DNA from: Cyanobium usitatum str. Tous
GTDB taxonomy: Bacteria > Cyanobacteriota > Cyanobacteriia > PCC-6307 > Cyanobiaceae
Length of the DNA stretch: 64,000 bases
Assembly (NCBI RefSeq): GCF_963920485.1
Contig: NZ_OY986431.1
Span: forward strand, 1,612,001 to 1,676,000
Direction of reading: 5' to 3'
Of the stretch, positions 22,638 to 31,206 are shown in pieces. The notes under the pieces are model-generated. The model saw only the letters and a program-made list of their open reading frames with translations, was not told where the DNA came from and did not search any database. Each line of letters opens with the position of its first letter. Position 1 is the first letter of the stretch. The position numbers and the translations under genes are program-made.

Positions 22638-22814
22638 TTGGATCTCAAAGCTTTTACTGCTCCCTGCAGCTACGCCTCGGTCCCAGAAAGGGTCTTGGCT
22701 GCCGAACTTCAGGACCGCGGCCAGAGCCACGACGCCCTCTCGATGATGGTGAGTTCGATGGTGCGGATGGTGCAGGCCGGCAAAAGTAGCGATAGTCGTT
22801 GGCAAGCTTCCTGA
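22638..22814 (+). CDS. Possible small protein, function unknown
   Basis: Within the 268-base gap between the cyclo-ligase and the CbiL-like gene, one frame reads 58 residues from TTG at 22638 (or 69 from TTG at 22605). The stretch PERVLAAELQDRGQSHDALS looks like a real helix with codon usage of the neighbourhood (G/C third bases). It ends 7 bases before the next ATG. No ATG start and no recognised family, so the call is tentative. Confidence 0.35.
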   Translation: MDLKAFTAPCSYASVPERVLAAELQDRGQSHDALSMMVSSMVRMVQAGKSSDSRWQAS

Positions 22815-22821
22815 TTCAGCC

Positions 22822-23277
22822 ATGAATCTGCGTGTAATTCCGGCCCTGCTGCTGCTTGCCAGCGCCGCCCCGGCCCATAGCCACGCGATTGAAAGCAGCC
22901 TGGAGCGCCTGAGCAGCCTCACCGAACATCTGGTGCTCGACAGCCGTTTCGGCAATGGGGAACCCGCCGATGATGCGGTGGTGAGACTGGTGCCACCCAA
23001 CGGTGAACCGATCGAAGTAGGTCGCACCGATGCCAGCGGCCAACTCCGCTTCCAGCTGCCCAGCAACGCAACCTCCGCCTGGGAACTGCAGGTAGACCGC
23101 GGCCCAGGCCACCGCGACTATCTCGAGCTACCGGGGGCAGCTCCGGCCCTTTCAACGCGTTTCAACAGCACCCGACCAGGGCAAGGAACCCAAACAGGGC
23201 TGGCACTGCTCGGCCTCAGCGCCGCAGCCGGCGCCCTGGGAGGAGCCCTGAGCTGGCGCCGCGGCGGCCGGCGCTGA
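22822..23277 (+). CDS. Secreted CbiL/NikK-like protein with C-terminal anchor
   Basis: The 151-residue product has a signal peptide (LRVIPALLLLASAAPAHSHA) and an Ig-like beta domain. The pattern DSRFGNGEPADDAVVRL, GRTDASGQLRFQLP and VDRGPGHRDYLELP recalls the CbiL/NikK extracytoplasmic component of nickel/cobalt ECF transporters. One C-terminal membrane helix (GLALLGLSAAAGALGGALS) follows, ending in positive residues. No CbiM/CbiQ neighbours are present, so a transport role is uncertain. It overlaps sufE by one base (TGATG). Confidence 0.7.
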   Translation: MNLRVIPALLLLASAAPAHSHAIESSLERLSSLTEHLVLDSRFGNGEPADDAVVRLVPPNGEPIEVGRTDASGQLRFQLPSNATSAWELQVDRGPGHRDYLELPGAAPALSTRFNSTRPGQGTQTGLALLGLSAAAGALGGALSWRRGGRR

Positions 23278-23708
23278 TGAGCATTGCCCCCAGCGGCAGT
23301 CCGGCCCTCGACCGCATGGTGGAGCGGCTGGCCAGCACCAGCGATCCCCGCCGCCGCTACGAATACGTGCTTTGGCTGGCCAAAAAGCTCGAGCCCCTGC
23401 CCGAGGAATTTCGCAATGACGCCTTCAAGGTGAAGGGCTGCGTTTCGCAGGTATTTGTGGTGGCGGAGTTGGTCGATGGAGCCCTGCACTGGCGCGGTGA
23501 CTCCGACGCCGCCATCACCAAGGGACTGCTGGCCCTGCTGATCGAGGGGCTCGAAGGGCTGACGCCGCAGCAGGCCACCGCCATCGATCCGGCCTTCATC
23601 GCCGCCACCGGCCTGCAGGCCAGCCTGACTCCCTCAAGGGCCAACGGCTTTCTAAACATTCTGCGGCTGATGCAGGCCCAGGCCCAGTCCCTGGCGGCCA
23701 CCCCCTAG
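23277..23708 (+). CDS. sufE: Cysteine-desulfurase activator SufE
   Basis: Accepts persulfide sulfur from SufS for Fe-S cluster assembly. The 143 residues match SufE: RRRYEYVLWLAKKLEPLP, then the sulfur-acceptor cysteine in KVKGCVSQVFV (Cys55), and the C-terminal helix RANGFLNILRLM. Length is normal. The other suf genes are not here. Confidence 0.95.
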   Translation: MSIAPSGSPALDRMVERLASTSDPRRRYEYVLWLAKKLEPLPEEFRNDAFKVKGCVSQVFVVAELVDGALHWRGDSDAAITKGLLALLIEGLEGLTPQQATAIDPAFIAATGLQASLTPSRANGFLNILRLMQAQAQSLAATP

Positions 23709-23757
23709 GCCAAGCCAATTGATTTATAGGATCGGCGCACCGCTACCCCCCCAACGA

Positions 23758-25071
23758 ATGACCATCGGCATCGGCTTGCTCGGGCTCGGCACGGTGGGGG
23801 CTGGTGTGGCAGCCATCCTGGCGACCCCGGCCGGCCGCCATCCGCTGGTGGGCGAACTCGAATTGCGGCGGGTGGCCGTGCGCGACCTAAAACGGCCGCG
23901 CACGGTTGAATTGGCAGCCGAACTGCTCAGCACCGACCCAGAAGCCGTGGTCGACGACCCGGCGGTCGACATCGTGGTGGAGGTGATGGGTGGCCTGGAG
24001 CCGGCCCGCTCCCTGATCCTGCGGGCTATTGCGGCCGGCAAACCGGTAGTAACCGCCAACAAGGCCGTAATTGCCCGCTACGGCGAGGAGATCGCCGCCG
24101 CCGCCGCCCGTAGCGGGGTGTACGTGCTGATCGAAGCCGCCGTAGGTGGCGGCATCCCGATCATCGAGCCCCTGAAGCAGTCCCTGGGAGCTAACCGGAT
24201 CCAGCGGGTGAGCGGCATCATCAACGGCACCACCAACTACATCCTCAGCCGCATGGCGGCAGAGGGCGCCGCCTACGCCGACGTGCTGGCCGACGCCCAG
24301 CGGCTGGGCTACGCCGAAGCCGACCCCGCCGCTGATGTGCAGGGGGGAGATGCGGCCGACAAGATCGCAATTTTGGCGGGCCTGGCCTACGGCGGTCCGG
24401 TGCCCCGCGAGGCCATCCCAACCGAGGGGATCGACCAGCTCGATGCCAGCGACATCGCCTACGCCGAGCAGCTTGGCTACGTGGTGAAGCTGCTGGCCGT
24501 GGCCCAGGCGATGCCAAGTGAGCAAGCCGAGCAGCTGCTCGATGTGCGCGTCCACCCCACCCTGCTGCCCAAGGCCCATCCGCTGGCCGGGGTGAACGGG
24601 GTCAACAACGCGATCCTGGTGGAGGGCGACCCCGTGGGCCAGGTGATGTTCTATGGGCCCGGGGCTGGAGCGGGGCCCACCGCATCGGCGGTGGTGGCCG
24701 ACATTCTCAACATCGCCGGCATCCGCCAGGCCACTGGCGGTAGGGGCCCTCAGGCGCCCCTCGATCCCCTGCTGGCCGCCGGCAGCTGGCGCGACTGCCG
24801 CCTGGTGGAGAGCGCCGTGACCAGCCACCGCAACTACTTGCGGCTGCGCACCAGCGACCGGGCCGGCGTGATCGGTGCTATCGGCACCTGCTTTGGCGAA
24901 GCGGGGGTGTCGATTCAATCGATAGTGCAGTTCGAAACCCAGAGCGCCGGCGGCGCCGAAATCGTGGTGATCACCCACGAGGTTTGCGAAGCCAACTTCC
25001 GCCAAGCCCTGGCCGCAATCGAGGCCCTGTCTGACGTTCAGGCCGTGGCCGCCTGCCTGCGCACCCTGTAA
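23758..25071 (+). CDS. hom: Homoserine dehydrogenase
   Basis: Reduces aspartate semialdehyde to homoserine, on the way to threonine and methionine. 437 residues from the ATG at 23758: NAD(P)-binding IGLLGLGTVGAGVAAIL, the ANKAVIARY block, the catalytic domain motif SGIINGTTNYILSRM, and a C-terminal ACT domain (GVIGAIGTCFGEAGVSIQSI) for feedback control by threonine. An upstream in-frame start adds 13 residues before the Rossmann strand and is less likely. Confidence 0.97.
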   Translation: MTIGIGLLGLGTVGAGVAAILATPAGRHPLVGELELRRVAVRDLKRPRTVELAAELLSTDPEAVVDDPAVDIVVEVMGGLEPARSLILRAIAAGKPVVTANKAVIARYGEEIAAAAARSGVYVLIEAAVGGGIPIIEPLKQSLGANRIQRVSGIINGTTNYILSRMAAEGAAYADVLADAQRLGYAEADPAADVQGGDAADKIAILAGLAYGGPVPREAIPTEGIDQLDASDIAYAEQLGYVVKLLAVAQAMPSEQAEQLLDVRVHPTLLPKAHPLAGVNGVNNAILVEGDPVGQVMFYGPGAGAGPTASAVVADILNIAGIRQATGGRGPQAPLDPLLAAGSWRDCRLVESAVTSHRNYLRLRTSDRAGVIGAIGTCFGEAGVSIQSIVQFETQSAGGAEIVVITHEVCEANFRQALAAIEALSDVQAVAACLRTL

Positions 25072-25332
25072 CAGCGGGCCTGATTGGCTCCATCAGGTCT
25101 CCAAATCGCCATCAGCTGGCCAATGGGGCCAGCGGCAGGCCACAGTGGGTGCACAAATCGAAAGCAATTATTAAGACCCCAGCGGGGTCTGATCTGGAGG
25201 GGCCAGCTGCTACTGCAAGCCCTGTCGAGATCCCCACACCCAGGTCGATGTTTGTAGCGAGGCGAACAGTGTTAATCCCCTGTCCCCCGCAGCATCTTCC
25301 CAGCAAGCACCAATCAGTTAACCCCTAATCCC
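25072..25332. other. Gap after hom with a hairpin
   Basis: 261 bases with no convincing gene. A 6-bp perfect stem (GACCCC/GGGGTC, about 25172-25186) has a 3-base loop and no T-run, so it is at best a weak transcription signal. On the minus strand a 64-codon frame ends in DLCTHCGLPLAPLAS, a CxxC pattern like the N-terminus of some metal ATPases, but the rest has no such similarity. Confidence 0.4.
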
Positions 25333-25557
25333 ATGAACGGCCCCACCTGCTCTAGTGCCCAGGCCTCGAGCACAGTCAACCTGCACCAAGGTGCCTGCGT
25401 GCAGCTGGAAAGCGATGAGCAGCTCTACCAAGTGATTGGCGTCGACGACCACCACGACCGCTGCTGGCTGCGCCGCTGGCCCCTGGCGCGTCAGGGATCG
25501 GAAGTGTTTGAAATATCCCTGCAACAGGTGCGCCCTGCCTGGCCGCGTCGGTCTTGA
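25333..25557 (+). CDS. Small conserved-looking hypothetical protein
   Basis: A 74-residue protein from ATG. The segment QGACVQLESDEQLYQVIGVD, followed by DRCWLRRWPLARQGSEVFEI, looks like a small beta-barrel of the kind used to bind nucleic acid or protein, with alternating hydrophobic strands. No family recognised. The gene is followed 25 bases later by the peptide-binding lipoprotein. Codon usage matches the genome. Confidence 0.6.
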   Translation: MNGPTCSSAQASSTVNLHQGACVQLESDEQLYQVIGVDDHHDRCWLRRWPLARQGSEVFEISLQQVRPAWPRRS

Positions 25558-25582
25558 ATGGCGTTGATTTGACGGCCGCCCC

Positions 25583-27205
25583 TTGCCCCGCGCTCCGCGG
25601 CTAACCCAAACCCTGGCAGCAGCCCTGCTGACCAGCGGCCTGGCCGCTGGCCTAGCTCTCTCCGGCTGCCGGCCCAAGCAGGAGGCGTCGGCCAACCGGC
25701 TGGTAGTTGCAAGCAAGAACCGCATCGACACGGTTGATCCCGGCGGCGCCTACACCTTCGGCGCCATGCAGCTGCTGAGCGCGATCGGCGATACGCTCTA
25801 TGCGATCAATACCGCTGGCCAGCTGGAGCCGCGCCTGGCAGTGGGGCCGCCCAAGCTAAGTGCCGATGGCCTCAAGGCCCAGGTGCAGCTGCGCCAGGAC
25901 GTGCGCTTCCACGACGGCACGCCGTTCAATGCCGCGGCCATGGTGTTCAGCCTGAAGCGCTTCCTAGCTATCGGCAAGCTCAGCTACCTGCTGGGCGATC
26001 GGGTAAGCGCCGCGCGGGCGGTGGGTCCCTACACAATCGAGCTGACGCTCAAGCGCCCCTTCAGCCCCCTGGCCGAGCTGCTCAGCGCCGTCAACCTGAC
26101 GCCCCTCTCCCCCAGCGCCTACAAAAACCACCGCAATCGCTTCCTCAACGACCGCTTCGTGGGCACCGGGCCCTACCGGCTCAGCTTCTTCACAGGTCAG
26201 CAGCAACGCCTAGAGCCCTTTGCGGAGTACTGGGGGGCCAAACCCGCCAATGGCGGCATCGACCTGGTGTCACTCAGTAATTCCACAGCCCTCTACGGCG
26301 CCCTGCAGAGCGGCGAGGTGGATGTACTGCTCTCGACCAGCCTCGAAATCGACCAGCAGGCCGCCTTGAAAAGCCAGGCTGCGGCTGGAAGCTTGCGGGA
26401 GGGCAGCGGTCCGGCACTGGAGATCGGCTACCTCACCGTGCTCACCGACCAGCCGCCCCTCAACGATCCCCGGCTGCGCCAAGCGGTGGCCTACAGCCTC
26501 GATCGCAACACCATCAGCCGCCGGGTAACCCTGGGCCTGCGGCCGCCCCTGCGCGACCTGGTGCCCCCCAGCCTCAAGGGCTCCGACCCCCAGGCCTGGC
26601 CCAGCTACAACCCAGCCAAGGCCCGCCAGCTCTATCGCCAGGCCGGTTACTGCCAGGGCAAGCGCCTGGCCCTACCGCTCACCTTCCGCTCCAACATCCC
26701 CGCCGACCGGATGTTTGCCCTCACCTGGCAGGCCCAGCTGCAGCAGGATCTGGGCGATTGCGTTGAGCTCGAGGTGACCGGCATGGAGGCCACCACCGCC
26801 TACCGCCAGCTGGGGGAAGGGGCCTTCCCGCTCATCCTGCTGGAGTGGATGGGCGACTTTCCCGATGCCGACAACTACTTGGTGCCCTTGCTGGGCTGTG
26901 AGAAGGCCCAAGGGGAGCGCTGTCTCAAGGGGGCCAGCGCCGCCAGTGGCAGTTTCTGGGCCAAACCCGGCCTGCAAGAAGACCTTGAGCGCAGCGCTTC
27001 TGTAGCCGGCCCCGCCCGCGCCGCCCTGCTGCGCCGCATCCAGCGCCAAACCGCCGCCGCCAACCCCTACCTACCGGTGTGGCTGGTGGCACCGCGGGCC
27101 TGGGCCCAGCCCAGCATCAGCCAGCCCCGTTTCGATGGCTCCGGCCGCCTACTGCTACGGGAACTGACCCGTAAGCAGGCTCAGCAAGGGAGCAGCAAAC
27201 CATGA
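25583..27205 (+). CDS. Peptide-type ABC transporter substrate-binding lipoprotein
   Basis: Extracytoplasmic solute-binding protein of family 5 (DppA/OppA/NikA-like), 540 residues from TTG at 25583. A lipobox LALSGC ends the signal peptide at about residue 29, so the mature protein should be lipid-anchored. The family signature is visible as QLRQDVRFHDGTPFNAAAMVFSLKR, split across about residues 95-120. The ligand is unknown; relatives bind peptides, nickel or opines. It overlaps the permease gene by 4 bases (ATGA). Confidence 0.88.
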   Translation: MPRAPRLTQTLAAALLTSGLAAGLALSGCRPKQEASANRLVVASKNRIDTVDPGGAYTFGAMQLLSAIGDTLYAINTAGQLEPRLAVGPPKLSADGLKAQVQLRQDVRFHDGTPFNAAAMVFSLKRFLAIGKLSYLLGDRVSAARAVGPYTIELTLKRPFSPLAELLSAVNLTPLSPSAYKNHRNRFLNDRFVGTGPYRLSFFTGQQQRLEPFAEYWGAKPANGGIDLVSLSNSTALYGALQSGEVDVLLSTSLEIDQQAALKSQAAAGSLREGSGPALEIGYLTVLTDQPPLNDPRLRQAVAYSLDRNTISRRVTLGLRPPLRDLVPPSLKGSDPQAWPSYNPAKARQLYRQAGYCQGKRLALPLTFRSNIPADRMFALTWQAQLQQDLGDCVELEVTGMEATTAYRQLGEGAFPLILLEWMGDFPDADNYLVPLLGCEKAQGERCLKGASAASGSFWAKPGLQEDLERSASVAGPARAALLRRIQRQTAAANPYLPVWLVAPRAWAQPSISQPRFDGSGRLLLRELTRKQAQQGSSKP

Positions 27206-28233
27206 GTCGCCGCCGGTCCCTATTGCGCTATCTGGCCGCCCGGCTGGCCCTGGCGCCATTGATGTTGTGGCTGATCGCCAGCCTGGTTTTTCTGCTGCTA
27301 CGGCTGGCGCCAGGGGATCCGATCGACGCCCTGCTCGGCACCCGCGCTCCCGAAAGCGCCCGCGCTGCGCTGCGGGCCCAGCTGGGCCTGGATCAACCAT
27401 TGCTGCACCAATACGGCAGCTTCCTGGGCAAATTGCTGCATGGCGACCTGGGCGCCTCGCTCACCAACCAGGAACCGGTGACGGAAGTAATTCGCCAAAG
27501 CCTGCCGGCCTCCCTGGAGCTGGGGGTGGTGGCCCTGCTGCTGGCTGCAGTTGTGGGTCTAGCGGTGGGCTTTTCCGGCATTGCCCGCCCGGAAGGCAAG
27601 CTCGATCTGGCCGGCCGGCTCTACGGCATCGGCACCTATGCCCTACCGCCCTTCTGGGCAGCGATGGTGGTGCAGCTGGTGTTTGCGGTGTGGCTGGGCT
27701 GGCTGCCGGTGGGGGGTCGCTTCCCGCCCACCCTGCTGCCGCCGGAGGGCAGCGGTTTCTACCTATTTGACAGCCTGCGCAGTGGCCTGGCCACGGGCGA
27801 ATGGCAGCTGCTGCTGGGGAGTATGCGCCATCTGGTGCTGCCAGCGGCCACCCTGGGCCTATTGCTCAGCGGCATCTTCGCCAACTCGCTGCGGCTCAAT
27901 CTGCGCCGCACCCTCGGCTCCGATTACGTGGAAGCAGCCCGCAGCCGCGGCCTGGGCGAGGCCCGGGTGGTGCTGCGCCACGCCCTGCCTAATGCCCTGC
28001 TGCCGGTGCTCACGATCACGGGCATCACCGTGGCGTCACTGATCGGCGGAGCGCTGCTGATCGAGATCACCTACTCCTGGCCCGGCATCGCCTTCCGGCT
28101 GCAGGAAGCGATCGGCCAGCGCGACTACCCGCTGGTGCAGGGCATAGTGGTGGTGGTGGCCGGCCTGGTGGTGCTGGTGACGGTGCTGGTGGACTTGCTG
28201 GTGGCCGTGCTCGATCCGCGCATCAAGTTCTGA
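27202..28233 (+). CDS. Peptide-type ABC transporter permease, DppB-like
   Basis: Six-span permease of the dipeptide/nickel transporter class, 343 residues. The N-terminal segment has LLRLAPGDPIDALLG, typical of DppB. The EAA loop reads YVEAARSRGLGEARVVLRHA, and the end is LVDLLVAVLDPRIKF, the common DppB terminus. It is coupled to the binding protein. The second permease (DppC) and the two ATPases normally found next to it are absent, so they must be elsewhere. Confidence 0.92.
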   Translation: MSRRRSLLRYLAARLALAPLMLWLIASLVFLLLRLAPGDPIDALLGTRAPESARAALRAQLGLDQPLLHQYGSFLGKLLHGDLGASLTNQEPVTEVIRQSLPASLELGVVALLLAAVVGLAVGFSGIARPEGKLDLAGRLYGIGTYALPPFWAAMVVQLVFAVWLGWLPVGGRFPPTLLPPEGSGFYLFDSLRSGLATGEWQLLLGSMRHLVLPAATLGLLLSGIFANSLRLNLRRTLGSDYVEAARSRGLGEARVVLRHALPNALLPVLTITGITVASLIGGALLIEITYSWPGIAFRLQEAIGQRDYPLVQGIVVVVAGLVVLVTVLVDLLVAVLDPRIKF

Positions 28234-28355
28234 GCCTTAACTCTGAGCTTTAAGCCCAGACTTAAAGCCCAGCCTTAAACCTGCAAAAAGATCCTTGCAA
28301 ATCGGGAGCCACGCTCCTGAAATGCAAGGATAAATAGTGCGAAAGGGGGAAGACC

Positions 28356-29522
28356 GTGCTGCAGCGGCAGAAGCTCGCCTTGGTGCGAGAGCGGCTGAAT
28401 CAGTTTCCCGCCGTAGCTCTGCTGGGCCCCAGGCAGGTGGGCAAAACGACCCTCGCGGAACAGATCGCCGCTGATCAACTGAGTCTCTATCTCGATCTGG
28501 AATCGCCAGGCGACCGAGCCAGGCTGAGCGACCCCGAGCTGTATCTCAGCAGCCATGCCGACAAGCTGGTGATCCTCGATGAGGTGCAACGGCTGCCCGA
28601 GCTGTTTGCCGTGCTGCGGGGCCTGATCGACCAGGGGCGCCGCAGCGGCCGGCGGAGCCATCGCTTTCTGCTGCTGGGTTCCGCCTCCCTCGATCTGCTG
28701 CGCCAATCGAGCGAATCACTGGCGGGAAGGATCGCCTATCTGCAACTGGATGGTTTCAACCTGCTGGAGGTGGGAGCGCCGCAGCTGGAGCAGCTTTGGA
28801 TTCGCGGCGGCTTTCCGGAGAGCTTTCTGGCCAGCGATGAACCTGGCAGCGTGATCTGGCGCAGCAACTTCATTCGCACCTACCTGGAGCGGGACATTCC
28901 CCAGCTCGGTGCTCGGATCCCAGCGGAAACTCTGCGGCGCTTCTGGACCATGCTTGCCCACGACCAGGGAGGCCTCTTAAACACCGCCCAGCTGGGCCGG
29001 GGGCTGGGAGTGGATGGCAAAACGGCCGCTCGCTACCTAGATCTGCTGGTTGACCTGCTGCTGGTGCGACGGCTGCCACCATTCCACAGCAACACCGGCA
29101 AGCGGCTGGTGAAATCACCCAAGGTGTACGTGCGGGACAGTGGCGTGCTGCACACCCTGCTGGGACTGGACAACCGGGAAGCGGTCCTGGGCCACCCGGT
29201 GGCCGGCGGCAGCTGGGAGGGCTTCGTGATCGAACAGCTCCTCAGCGTCGCTCCCGAGCGCACACAGGCTTGCTTTTACCGCAGCGCTGCCGGAGCTGAA
29301 ATGGATCTGGTGCTGGATCTGCCTGGGCCCGAGCGCTGGGCGATCGAGGTGAAACGCGGCCTGGCCGCAAAACCAGGCAAGGGGTTCCATCAGGCCCGGG
29401 CCGACCTGCAGCCGCAGCGGAGCTTCCTGGTTTACGCCGGTGACGAGCATTACGAATTCGGCGATGGAATCGAGCGGATCAACCCCAGCCAGCTCTGTAC
29501 CTTGCTGCAGGCCAGCCGCTGA
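28356..29522 (+). CDS. AAA-family ATPase with DUF4143 domain
   Basis: A 388-residue protein from GTG at 28356. P-loop LLGPRQVGKTTLAEQIA (residues 23-39), Walker B LVILDEVQRLPELF, then RFLLLGSASLDLLRQ and a C-terminal DUF4143 part with ERDIPQLGARIPAETLRRFW and a nuclease-like segment AEMDLVLDLPGPERWAIEVK (pattern D...ExK). These ATPases are patchily distributed and often transferred between bacteria. Role unknown. The upstream 120 bases are AT-richer and contain short TTAA-type repeats. Confidence 0.85.
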   Translation: MLQRQKLALVRERLNQFPAVALLGPRQVGKTTLAEQIAADQLSLYLDLESPGDRARLSDPELYLSSHADKLVILDEVQRLPELFAVLRGLIDQGRRSGRRSHRFLLLGSASLDLLRQSSESLAGRIAYLQLDGFNLLEVGAPQLEQLWIRGGFPESFLASDEPGSVIWRSNFIRTYLERDIPQLGARIPAETLRRFWTMLAHDQGGLLNTAQLGRGLGVDGKTAARYLDLLVDLLLVRRLPPFHSNTGKRLVKSPKVYVRDSGVLHTLLGLDNREAVLGHPVAGGSWEGFVIEQLLSVAPERTQACFYRSAAGAEMDLVLDLPGPERWAIEVKRGLAAKPGKGFHQARADLQPQRSFLVYAGDEHYEFGDGIERINPSQLCTLLQASR

Positions 29523-29525
29523 CGC

Positions 29526-31130
29526 TCACTCCGGCGGCAGCAACCCCTGCCAGCGGCGAGCCTGGTTGCGATCGAGCACGTAAGCCCGGACGCCGTCCTG
29601 GTCGCGGCGCTGGGGGGAAAGTAGCAAGGGGTGCTCAAAGCCTTGCAGAAATTCGCTGGTGAGGCTTAGCAGCAGCGCCTGGACCTTTAGGGGCTCGATG
29701 CCCACCAGCTCCTCACCGAGTCGAAACAAGGCTTCGCCCCGGTTGTCGATACGCACCGGTGAGAAATGGCTAGCACCCTCCACCAACACCAGCCGGCTGC
29801 GGGGATGGGTGGCACCAGCAAAAACGGCCAGCTGCTCCTGCACCGGGGGGGTCACCAGATCGAGACTGCCGCCCACCAGCAGCACCGGCACGTTGAGATC
29901 TTGCAGGCCGCGGTGGGGCCAAAGCAGGCTGCCGAAACCATTGAAGGCAAGCACTCCCAGCAAGGGCGTGGCCTGGGGCCGCAAGGGACCTGCGCTGGCG
30001 GCGCCATCACCGGTGATCCGAGGCAGCTGGCACTGCAGCAGCCGCGAAAGGTTGGTGAGCGGCAGGGTCGCCAGGGCCAGCTCACAGCGGCGACCCAGGC
30101 CCCGCTCCGGCACCAAGCCAGCCCCCATCAGCGCAGCCAGGCCACCAAGCGAGTGCCCCCCCAGCACCACCCCCTGCTCCCCCGCCGGCGCCGGGCCTAA
30201 ACCCGGCAGCTGGCCCTCCCGCTGGGCCTCGAGCACGGCCTGCAGATCTGCCAGGCGCTGGGGCAGGGCTTCGGCCCCGGGGGGCGGGGCATCACCAAGC
30301 AGCGACGCCTGCAGTGCCTGCTGGTCGCTGCCGGGGTGGACCACTACCAACACGGGCCAACCCCGATCGGCCAGAGCCGCAGCCAACCAGCTGAGCTGGT
30401 CGGCGCTGCCGCCCAGGCCCGGCATCAGCAGCAGCCAAGGACCACGGCGGGCCTGCTGAGCAGGCCACAGCTCCAGCGGCAGGGGCGCCACCCGATGGGG
30501 CACCGGCAGCTGCAGGCGCTGGGGCTGGCGCCGCACGGCGCTCGTAAACCCCAAAGGACTGGAACTTCGCTGGGGCAGGGGCAGCTGGCGCAACCGCTCC
30601 AGGGCAGTGTTTTGCCGCTGCAGCTGGCTGCGCCACTGGCCAGCCAGCTGCAGCGCCCCATCGAGGCGCAGGGTGACGCTGGCCACAGGCAGGGCGCGCA
30701 GCAGCTCAAGTGCGGAGACGCTGCTCTGCCGCTCCAACAACTGACGCAGGCTGCTGAGCAGCAGCGGAGCCGTACTGCGGCCAGCAGGGCCGGTGGTGAG
30801 CAGGCTGCCGGCCTCCTTAAGCATCTGCTCACCGGTCCAGCTGTTGAGCAGTTGCAGCCCAAAGCTGCGATCTCGCAGCAGCGGCGCCTGCAGCAAGCGC
30901 ACTAGGTCGCGGCGACTCTGGGGCTCCAGCAGATTGAGCCACGCTTTCAGGTCGTTAGCTGCCTGCTCGGGCTGGCGAGTCCAGGACTCCAGGGCGACCA
31001 GGTCGATGGGCAGCGCCAGGCCATCGAGTTGCAGCACCAACTCCTCGGCAGCCCGAGCCGGCATGCAGCCCATGGCCAGAGCTCCGGTGAAGCAACACCA
31101 GCAACGCAACGAGCTACGAGCCAAGGCCAT
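29526..31130 (-). CDS. DUF1400 alpha/beta hydrolase, exported
   Basis: 534 residues from the ATG at 31130, which places a signal peptide first (SLRCWCCFTGALAMGCMPARA). The N-terminal domain (about 30-200) matches DUF1400, a cyanobacterial family linked to predicted dienelactone-hydrolase-like enzymes. The second half is an alpha/beta hydrolase with the nucleophile elbow GGHSLGGLAAL and a late His in EGASHFSP; the acid is probably in GSLDLVTPP. Substrate unknown. An in-frame start at 31190 would add 20 residues in front of the signal peptide. Confidence 0.85.
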   Translation of the reverse strand: MALARSSLRCWCCFTGALAMGCMPARAAEELVLQLDGLALPIDLVALESWTRQPEQAANDLKAWLNLLEPQSRRDLVRLLQAPLLRDRSFGLQLLNSWTGEQMLKEAGSLLTTGPAGRSTAPLLLSSLRQLLERQSSVSALELLRALPVASVTLRLDGALQLAGQWRSQLQRQNTALERLRQLPLPQRSSSPLGFTSAVRRQPQRLQLPVPHRVAPLPLELWPAQQARRGPWLLLMPGLGGSADQLSWLAAALADRGWPVLVVVHPGSDQQALQASLLGDAPPPGAEALPQRLADLQAVLEAQREGQLPGLGPAPAGEQGVVLGGHSLGGLAALMGAGLVPERGLGRRCELALATLPLTNLSRLLQCQLPRITGDGAASAGPLRPQATPLLGVLAFNGFGSLLWPHRGLQDLNVPVLLVGGSLDLVTPPVQEQLAVFAGATHPRSRLVLVEGASHFSPVRIDNRGEALFRLGEELVGIEPLKVQALLLSLTSEFLQGFEHPLLLSPQRRDQDGVRAYVLDRNQARRWQGLLPPE

Positions 31131-31206
31131 GGGCGGGGGGTGCTTATTCTCTCGCCCCAGGGCCGCTAAGGGGCGCCAGACTCCCCTCACCTAGTTAACG
31201 GCCCGT

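Noticed and set aside
25112-25306. Minus-strand frame ending DLCTHCGLPLAPLAS, like a metal-ATPase N-terminus
   Set aside because: Only the last 15 residues look like anything, no membrane or ATPase part follows, and the frame fills a promoter-like gap.
28234-28355. Short TTAA-type repeats as a CRISPR-like or mobile-element end
   Set aside because: The repeats are under 10 bases, irregularly spaced and without spacers or inverted ends.
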